62,348 bases of DNA from an uncultured Clostridia bacterium (lineage in GTDB: Bacteria > Bacillota > Clostridia > Oscillospirales > Acutalibacteraceae). Every line of letters begins with the position of its first letter. Position 1 is the first letter of the stretch. The position numbers and the translations under genes are program-made. Below are positions 57,601-62,348 of this stretch, one piece after another. The notes under the pieces were generated by a model that saw only the letters and a list, made by a program, of their open reading frames with translations, had not been told where the DNA came from and did no database searches. The stretch is from NCBI GenBank assembly GCA_905235625.1, contig CAJOLX010000004.1:1-62348 (forward strand). Reading direction: 5' to 3'.

Positions 57601-58526
57601 TCGCCCGCTTCGGCAAGCAGCTCGCCGGTTTTTTCGCTCACGACGGGCTCGGCAAGCACGCAGCCGGGCAAACGGTTTCTGAGAGCGAGCTTCTTGTTGT
57701 ACTTATAGCGGCCGACTCTCGAAATATCGTATCTGTGCTCGTCAAAGAACAGGCCGTCGAGATTTTGCCTTGCAACGTCGAGAGTGACGGGCTCGCCGGG
57801 ACGCATCTTCTTGAATACTTCCATAAGGGCTTCTTCGGTATTCTTGGTTTCGTCCTTTTCGAGGGTCGCTTCCATCTTTTCGTCGTTGCCGAAGAACTCT
57901 CTGATGTCTGCGTTGGAGCTGAGACCGAGAGCCCGAACGAAGGTGGATATTAAAATTTTCTTGTTTTTATCTATTTTGACGTAAAAAACGTCGTTTACGT
58001 CGGTTTCATACTCGAGCCAGGCGCCTCTGTTGGGGTTGATGGTGCTGGTAAACAGCTCCTTACCGGTCTTGTCATGGGCCATGTCGAAATAGACGCCGGG
58101 GGAACGAACGAGCTGAGAAACTATGACTCTTTCCGCGCCGTTTATAACGAACGTGCCGCTTTCTGTCATGATCGGGAAATCGCCCATGTAAATCTCCGAC
58201 TCCTTGATGGTGCCGGTGGCTTTATTCTGAAGACGGGCGGTTACACGCAAAGGAGCGGCGTAGGTCGTGTCTCTTTCCTTGCACTCGCGCACGCTGTATT
58301 TGGGCTTATCGTCGAAACGATAATCGACAAAAGTCAAAACGAGGTTTCCGGAGAAATCCGTGATATCCTCCATGTCGCGGAACGCCTCTTTAAGGCCTTT
58401 TTCAATGAACCAACGATAGGAAGACTTCTGAATCTCTATCAGGTTGGGCATATCCATGACCTCGTTGATCTTGCCGAAGCTCATGCGTGTGCAGCTTCCT
58501 CTTGTAACGGGCTTCACTTTGAGCAT
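54657..58526 (-). CDS. rpoB: DNA-directed RNA polymerase beta subunit
   Basis: 1289 residues, about 100 longer than the B. subtilis protein. Start [20 protein letters not shown]. The rifampicin region is wild type in type: [20 protein letters not shown], then [14 protein letters not shown], so no classical resistance change is evident. Part of the extra length is a C-terminal acidic tail of about 60 residues ([34 protein letters not shown]) after the normal end. rplL is not upstream within this window; the gene before it is tmcAL. Confidence 0.98.
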   Translation of the reverse strand: MLKVKPVTRGSCTRMSFGKINEVMDMPNLIEIQKSSYRWFIEKGLKEAFRDMEDITDFSGNLVLTFVDYRFDDKPKYSVRECKERDTTYAAPLRVTARLQNKATGTIKESEIYMGDFPIMTESGTFVINGAERVIVSQLVRSPGVYFDMAHDKTGKELFTSTINPNRGAWLEYETDVNDVFYVKIDKNKKILISTFVRALGLSSNADIREFFGNDEKMEATLEKDETKNTEEALMEVFKKMRPGEPVTLDVARQNLDGLFFDEHRYDISRVGRYKYNKKLALRNRLPGCVLAEPVVSEKTGELLAEAGETADRAMADLFENHGVWKVNVQCDDGSVISVVSNRMVDPLVLLPEGFTREELEEIAIGEKVRYSVLVDLIEQVGEDKDALIAALRENCDELIPKHIIRDDIYASVNYVNCLTKRIGNIDDIDHLGNRRIRSVGELLQNQFKIGLSRMEKVVKERMNIQAQEDDEKITPQTLINIRPVTTAIREFFGSSPLSQFMDQANPLAELTHKRRISALGPGGLSRDRAGFEVRDVHYTHYGRMCPIETPEGPNIGLISYLASFARINSYGFIEAPYRKIDKETGVVLDEVEYMTADTEDDYIVAQANEPLDENSRFVNTKIAARYRDGFLETDPSNADYMDISPKMVVSVATAMIPFLENDDANRALMGSNMQKQAVPLLKTEAPLVGTGMEYKAAVDSGVCVLARKGGVVTKVSADSIEILEDGGEKHTYEVIKFMRSNQATCNNQRPIVSVGQRVEEGEVIADGPATENGEVALGKNALIGFMTWEGYNYEDAVLINEKIVRDDVYTSIHIEEYDTEARDTKLGPEDITRDIPNTGEDALANLDENGIIRIGAEVRSGDILVGKVTPKGETEMTPEERLLHAIFGEKAKEVRDTSLRVPHGEYGVVVNVEVFTKENSDELSPGVNKVVRCYIAQKRKLSVGDKMAGRHGNKGVVSRILPQEDMPFLPDGTPLDIVLNPLGVPSRMNIGQVLEVHLGLAAKQLGIKVMTPVFDGAHESDILDAFEEANNKLVADAKAEAEAKGEEFDESKVYKIDQTGKTVLYDGRTGRKFDNPVTVGVMYYLKLHHLVDDKIHARSTGPYSLVTQQPLGGKAQFGGQRFGEMEVWALEAYGAAYTLQEILTVKSDDTVGRVDTYEAIVKGNNIPTPGTPEAFKVLVKELQSLALDIKVLDFEGEEIDLRTSFDGEYTQTSEDAKDAMQTVNDVEGNDGFDIDEESLDNDIWEGRDSDESDDDSSELYSAVQGMLTDEDDDGDYGIDFGSESEEDY

Positions 58527-58617
58527 CTGATAATCCTCCGTTCAATAATTTCCGTTCGGAACACCGCTTCTATATATAAAAAAATAGGGCGGTAAATTCC
58601 ACATTAAACAGGCTGAA

Positions 58618-58646
58618 ATTATAACCGCTCTATATATAAAAGTCAA
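58618..58646 (-). promoter_or_regulatory. rpoBC promoter
   Basis: On the minus strand, TTGACT (58641-58646), a 17-bp spacer and TATAAT (58618-58623), about 85 nt before the rpoB start. The rest of 58527-58734 is AT-rich, with CTATATATAAAA repeated twice, and holds no gene. Confidence 0.85.
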
Positions 58647-58734
58647 GAAAAATATATTTGAGAAAATTTGATTTCTATATTTTTATTAAATTTGCACAGC
58701 TTTTCGCCGAAAAATTTTAAAACTTTGTAGAAAA

Positions 58735-59904
58735 TCACAAAGCTTTTTTTACCGTAAAGCGCCTTTCTTCGCCGCACGGAAGGGGCTCCGTCAAGAGCAG
58801 AGAATAGATATCGGACGCCCTGCATTCGAGCTCAAACGCCTTCTTTGCCCTCTCGGAAAAGTCTTTTATGTCGGCTGTTTTTGACATTACGGGCAGGCTC
58901 GCGCTCTTTTTTATCGCCTTCACTGCCTGCGCTCCCGTCTCGTTAAAGCCGAGAATGCGTATGTAAGACGGCTCCTCGCGCGCATCCCCCGCCGTGATGC
59001 CGAGCAGAGCGCAAAGCGCCGCTCTTCTTATTCTCGCGTGGGTGTACCTCTTCGTTTTTACGAGCGAATAAAATTCTTCAAGCGAAACCGCGTTTTGAGC
59101 GGCGGAGAGCATTCTGTTTTCAAGCCCCTCCGAAACGTCGGGCAGAGAGCGAAGCTCTTCGGCAGAAGCTGTTCGCAGCTTATACAAAACGGCTGTTTCG
59201 TATTTGTGCATATCAACTAAATTCAAAGAGCCGTAACCGTTGTCATCGGGCGTGAATTTTTCCCACTCTTCACCCGAAATAATGCACCTGCGTATCTCGG
59301 AAGCGCTCGCGAAACTGCCCTCTGCGGTGCCGTCGCCGTGACCCGGACCGAGCCTTTTAACAGCGCGCGGCTCAACGGCGGAACCGATGCGGTTTAAGGC
59401 GCGTATATATTCAACGCCGAGAATGTTATTAGGCTCTTTGAGCGCGTCGGCGCATCGGGGGCTTATGCTTCTGACGGCGCTCTCTCTCGCCGCCGCGTAA
59501 GTCACTCCCTTTTCAAGCTCCGTTTTAATCAATGCGTCGGTTTCCGGGGAATCTATAATCGAAGCCGCTTTTTTGAGAAGCTCCGTGTCGGCGCATTCGG
59601 AGGCAAAAAACAGGCTGTCAACGCAGCCGAGAGAATCGGCAAGATACACTCCGGCGCGCGCAAAGCCCTCGGCTCCCGACACGCTGCCGCTTACCGGAAG
59701 CCGTATGATAACGTCGTATCCGTTTTTGAGAGCGGTGGTTATTCTCGGAGTCACCGGCATTATCGCAGGCTCCCCTCTCTGAACGTAATTTCCGCTCATT
59801 ATTCCCACAACGCAGTCAAAGCCCTCCTCCCTCGCCATTGCGGCAAGAGCGGCGTGGCCGTTGTGAAAGGGATTGAATTCGCATATTACGGCGGCAATTT
59901 TCAT
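58735..59904 (-). CDS. tmcAL: tRNA(Met) cytidine acetate ligase
   Basis: 389 residues. Uses acetate and ATP to make N4-acetylcytidine at the wobble base of elongator tRNA-Met. Starts MKIAAVICEFNPFHNGH with the nucleotidyltransferase HxGH motif, followed by VGIMSGNYVQRGEPAIM and ASEIRRCI. The family begins at the ATG (59904); a GTG one codon earlier is possible. It is divergent from ackA, the arrangement known from other Firmicutes, and consumes acetate that the AckA pathway handles. Confidence 0.94.
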   Translation of the reverse strand: MKIAAVICEFNPFHNGHAALAAMAREEGFDCVVGIMSGNYVQRGEPAIMPVTPRITTALKNGYDVIIRLPVSGSVSGAEGFARAGVYLADSLGCVDSLFFASECADTELLKKAASIIDSPETDALIKTELEKGVTYAAARESAVRSISPRCADALKEPNNILGVEYIRALNRIGSAVEPRAVKRLGPGHGDGTAEGSFASASEIRRCIISGEEWEKFTPDDNGYGSLNLVDMHKYETAVLYKLRTASAEELRSLPDVSEGLENRMLSAAQNAVSLEEFYSLVKTKRYTHARIRRAALCALLGITAGDAREEPSYIRILGFNETGAQAVKAIKKSASLPVMSKTADIKDFSERAKKAFELECRASDIYSLLLTEPLPCGEERRFTVKKAL

Positions 59905-59926
59905 CACTTTATCATCCTCATAATAC

Positions 59927-59955
59927 TTGCAAATTTCTTCACACAGGTATATAAT
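59927..59955 (+). promoter_or_regulatory. ackA promoter
   Basis: TTGCAA (59927-59932), a 17-bp spacer and TATAAT (59950-59955), 53 nt before the ackA start. Confidence 0.82.
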
Positions 59956-60008
59956 AGTACGGTCAGACAGCTACTTCAAGCAAAATTTGAAATCCGGAGT
60001 GACAATCT

Positions 60009-61214
60009 ATGAAAATTCTCGTTATCAACTGCGGCTCCTCATCGCTCAAATATCAGCTCATCGATATGGAGGGCGAGAAGCTCCTCGCCAAAGGTATCTG
60101 CGAGCAGATAGGCGACTCCAACGCCGCCTTCACGCACAAGGTTCCCGCAGACGAAAGCAAAAATATCAAAGACAAGCCCTGCGAAATGGCAGACCACGGC
60201 GCAGCGATACAGATAGTGCTCGACACCCTCGTGAGCAAAGAAAACGGCGTTATAGAGTCAATGGACGAAATAGGCGCGGTAGGCCACAGAGTGCTCCACG
60301 GCGCGGAGGAATTCTCCTCCTCGGTGCTCGTTTCTCCCGAAGTAAAAGCGGCTATCAAAAAGTGCTTTAAATTCGGCCCTCTCCACAATCCCGCAAACCT
60401 CAAGGGCATAGAGGCGTGCGAAAAGATAATGAACGTGCCTCAGGTCGCGGTTTTTGACACCGGATTTCATCAGACAATGCCGGATTACGCTTATATGTAC
60501 GCTCTTCCTTATGAATTCTATGAGAAAGACGGCGTTCGCAAATACGGCTTCCACGGCACGAGCCACAGATACGTTTCGGGCAGATGCATAGAGCTGCTCG
60601 GCGGCAAGGCGGAAGGCACCAAAATAGTTACCTGCCACCTCGGCAACGGCTCCTCCATCTCAGCGGTTCAGGACGGCAAGTGCCTTGACACCTCAATGGG
60701 TCTTACTCCTCTTGAGGGCATCATAATGGGCACGAGATGCGGCACGGTTGACCCCGCTATCGTGACCACCGTGATGAAATCGCGCAATCTTTCACCCGAC
60801 GAAATGGATTCGCTCATGAATAAAAAGAGCGGTATGCTCGGCATAGCCGGCACTTCGGATAACAGAACCATAGAAAACAGAGCAAAGCAGGGCGACGAAA
60901 GAGCGATGCTCGTTGAGAGCATGCTGTGCCATCAGCTCGTTAAATATATCGGCGGATACGCAGCCGCGATGGGCGGCCTTGACGCCGTTGTATTCACGGG
61001 CGGCATAGGCGAAAACAACCCGCAATACAGAACGAGAGTTGCTGAAAAAATCAAATTCCTCGGCACCGATATTGATGAGGAAAAGAACCACATCAGAGGC
61101 GAAGAGGTTGAAATCTCCGTGCCGGGCTCAAAGGTGAAAATGTTTGTAATTCCCACAAACGAAGAGCTCGTTATCGCAAGAGATACTCAGGAAATAGTAA
61201 ACTCGCTCAAATAA
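60009..61214 (+). CDS. ackA: Acetate kinase
   Basis: 401 residues. Acetyl-phosphate plus ADP to acetate plus ATP, the main fermentation ATP step. ASKHA motifs: LVINCGSSSLKYQLID at the start, GHRVLHGAEEFSSS (near 97), VAVFDTGFHQTMP (near 145), YGFHGTSHRYVSG (near 180), CHLGNGSSI and VFTGGIGENNP. The start has CGGAGTGA upstream. No pta gene is in the window. Confidence 0.98.
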   Translation: MKILVINCGSSSLKYQLIDMEGEKLLAKGICEQIGDSNAAFTHKVPADESKNIKDKPCEMADHGAAIQIVLDTLVSKENGVIESMDEIGAVGHRVLHGAEEFSSSVLVSPEVKAAIKKCFKFGPLHNPANLKGIEACEKIMNVPQVAVFDTGFHQTMPDYAYMYALPYEFYEKDGVRKYGFHGTSHRYVSGRCIELLGGKAEGTKIVTCHLGNGSSISAVQDGKCLDTSMGLTPLEGIIMGTRCGTVDPAIVTTVMKSRNLSPDEMDSLMNKKSGMLGIAGTSDNRTIENRAKQGDERAMLVESMLCHQLVKYIGGYAAAMGGLDAVVFTGGIGENNPQYRTRVAEKIKFLGTDIDEEKNHIRGEEVEISVPGSKVKMFVIPTNEELVIARDTQEIVNSLK

Positions 61215-61236
61215 GCGAACGCTCACATAAAAATCA

Positions 61237-61270
61237 ACAGGGTGCGGAAAAAGCCGGACCCTGTTTTTTT
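61237..61270 (+). terminator. ackA terminator
   Basis: ACAGGGT (61237-61243) pairs with ACCCTGT (61258-61264), with an inner CGG/CCG stem, followed by TTTTTTT. Confidence 0.9.
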
Positions 61271-61296
61271 ATTGAGAACTTGCCTTATATTAAATC

Positions 61297-61887
61297 TTAC
61301 TTTTCATTTATATAGCCCTTCAAAAGCCTCGGCAAAGTGTTTTCGCTCTCTCTGACGAGGGAGTATTCGCCGTTTGAAAGGCACCAGTCGCTTATCATCG
61401 CTCTCTCCATCATGGCGTAAGCCTTGACCACTTCGTTTACCGAAAGGGACGCGTCAAACTCTCCGTCTTCCATTCCCTTTGCCACTATGCGGCGAAGGAG
61501 CTTGAAATAAATTCTGTTTCTGTCAAGCAGATTTCTGCCGGAGCCCGACACGAGCTGAGCGGAATACATGCGCGCGAGCAAATCCATCGGCACGGAGTTT
61601 TCTATCATGAAGAAAAGCTCGTGGTTGAGAAACAGCAGCCTGTCGTAGGCGCCGCCCGCTTTTTCAAGCTCGTCTTCAAGCTCGGAATACTTGTTGTCAA
61701 AGAGCTCGGCAAGCGTGTTGAGCAGCTCGTCCTTGCCTTTGAAATAATGATAAAACGAGCCTCTCGACGTGCCGGATTCCTCCACTATTTCGTCAATCGT
61801 GGTGCTTTCGTAGCCCTTTGTGTAAAACAGCTTCCACGCGGCGTTGACTATTTTTGCCTGAGTGTTTCTTGAGTCCTTAGAAGGCAT
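61297..61887 (-). CDS. TetR/AcrR-family transcriptional regulator
   Basis: 196 residues. HTH: IVNAAWKLFYTKGYESTTID, then SGTSRGSFYHYFKGKDELL. The C-terminal domain is helical with no recognised ligand class. AAGGAGAG precedes the ATG. It follows the UPF0210 gene by 26 bp and may share its transcript; it converges with ackA. Confidence 0.9.
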   Translation of the reverse strand: MPSKDSRNTQAKIVNAAWKLFYTKGYESTTIDEIVEESGTSRGSFYHYFKGKDELLNTLAELFDNKYSELEDELEKAGGAYDRLLFLNHELFFMIENSVPMDLLARMYSAQLVSGSGRNLLDRNRIYFKLLRRIVAKGMEDGEFDASLSVNEVVKAYAMMERAMISDWCLSNGEYSLVRESENTLPRLLKGYINEK

Positions 61888-61913
61888 AGGCGCTCTCCTT
61901 CCGGTGAATAAAA

Positions 61914-62348
61914 TCAGTTTTTGAGCGACTGCATGGGAGCGGGTATTCTTCCGCCCCTCGCTATGAATTTTGCCGGAGAATATTCGGAAACGGGCATAAC
62001 GGGGCCTCCTCCGAGAAGTCCGCCGAAGCTGAGCTCCTCGCCCACCTTTTTGCCTATGGCGGGTATCACTCTCACGGCGGTCGTTTTGGAATTGACCATA
62101 CCTATCGCCGCCTCGTCAGCTATTATCGCGGAAATGATTTCGGGCGGAGTGTCTCCGGGAATGTTTATCATATCGAGGCCTACGGAGCATACAGCCGTCA
62201 TCGCCTCGAGCTTGGTTATTGTCAGCGCTCCCTCTCTTGCGGCGTCTATCATGCCCGCGTCTTCCGTGACGGGTATGAACGCTCCGGAGAGGCCGCCGAC
62301 GTTGCCGGAAGCCATCACGCCGCCTTTCTTGACAGCATCGTTCAGCAT
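61914..62348 (-). CDS. UPF0210 (PFL-like, DUF711) family protein, C-terminal part
   Basis: Only the last 144 codons are inside the window; the family is about 450 residues long. Visible features are [32 protein letters not shown] and [17 protein letters not shown]. Members are distantly related to pyruvate-formate-lyase-like folds and often sit with an ACT-domain protein gene; that partner would be outside. The ATG at the window edge is internal, not the true start. Confidence 0.85.
   Translation of the reverse strand: MLNDAVKKGGVMASGNVGGLSGAFIPVTEDAGMIDAAREGALTITKLEAMTAVCSVGLDMINIPGDTPPEIISAIIADEAAIGMVNSKTTAVRVIPAIGKKVGEELSFGGLLGGGPVMPVSEYSPAKFIARGGRIPAPMQSLKN

Noticed and set aside
58561-58640. 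Long-loop hairpin with T-run upstream of rpoB (ACCGC...GCGGT)
   Set aside because: The 5' arm lies in the promoter spacer and would not be in the rpoB transcript.

Overview
The window looks like a chromosomal segment of a gut-type Clostridia bacterium (Firmicutes, plausibly Oscillospirales or Ruminococcaceae). This rests on the T-box-controlled trp operon, the NadD-YqeK fusion, FtsW/PBP and CPBP protein types, consensus TTGACA/TATAAT promoters and many TTG/GTG starts. Genus and species cannot be read from the sequence. GC content looks close to 50% and coding is dense; nothing resembles a prophage, integron or large mobile island.

Layout. 1-7000: complete trp operon on the minus strand (trpE-G-D-C-F-B-A) behind a tryptophan T-box leader. 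7000-9610: mgtE with a structured leader, and a PHP phosphoesterase gene, both minus. 9700-14050: FtsW-like and class B PBP genes and an SH3 surface protein, plus. 14050-17800: udp, tadA and glgP, minus. 17800-20900: CPBP protease, rlmD-type methyltransferase and a papain-like protein, plus. 21000-26900: ABC ATPase and permease, nadD-yqeK, rsfS, leuS and rpsU, plus. 26900-27850: about 950 bp of repeats without a credible gene. 27850-38070: minus-strand block with a membrane pair, comM, an ArsC-like protein and a five-gene carbohydrate/surface operon (GH5, phosphoesterase, two lipoproteins, GH2). 38090-42260: TetR regulator, MraY-like transferase, and a metal-responsive ArsR plus P-type ATPase operon. 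42260-46300: three accessory genes with more repeats. 46300-58650: rpoB-rpoC-rpsL-rpsG-fusA-tuf, minus. 58700-62348: tmcAL, ackA, a TetR regulator and a partial UPF0210 gene.

The least explained part is a set of short structured repeats at 3' ends of genes. A terminator-linked module (core CTTCCGTATTAAGCGAAGAA) follows trpA, the membrane gene at 27855 and the hydrolase at 45029. At two of these sites it is part of a composite of about 230 bp, present in opposite orientations 18 kb apart. That composite contains a hairpin of about 58 nt whose paired bases differ between copies in a compensatory way. A second family, five tandem ATGAATT-plus-hairpin units, starts on the stop codon of the rlmD-type gene. 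At trpA and rlmD the repeat itself supplies the stop codon. A third candidate is an exported protein with two C2H2-type zinc-finger motifs, flanked by 33-bp inverted repeats with the only good promoter outside them, an arrangement that would allow on/off inversion.

All calls come from reading the sequence and protein motifs by eye. Promoters, hairpins and starts are pattern matches, and repeat relationships were established by manual alignment within this window only.
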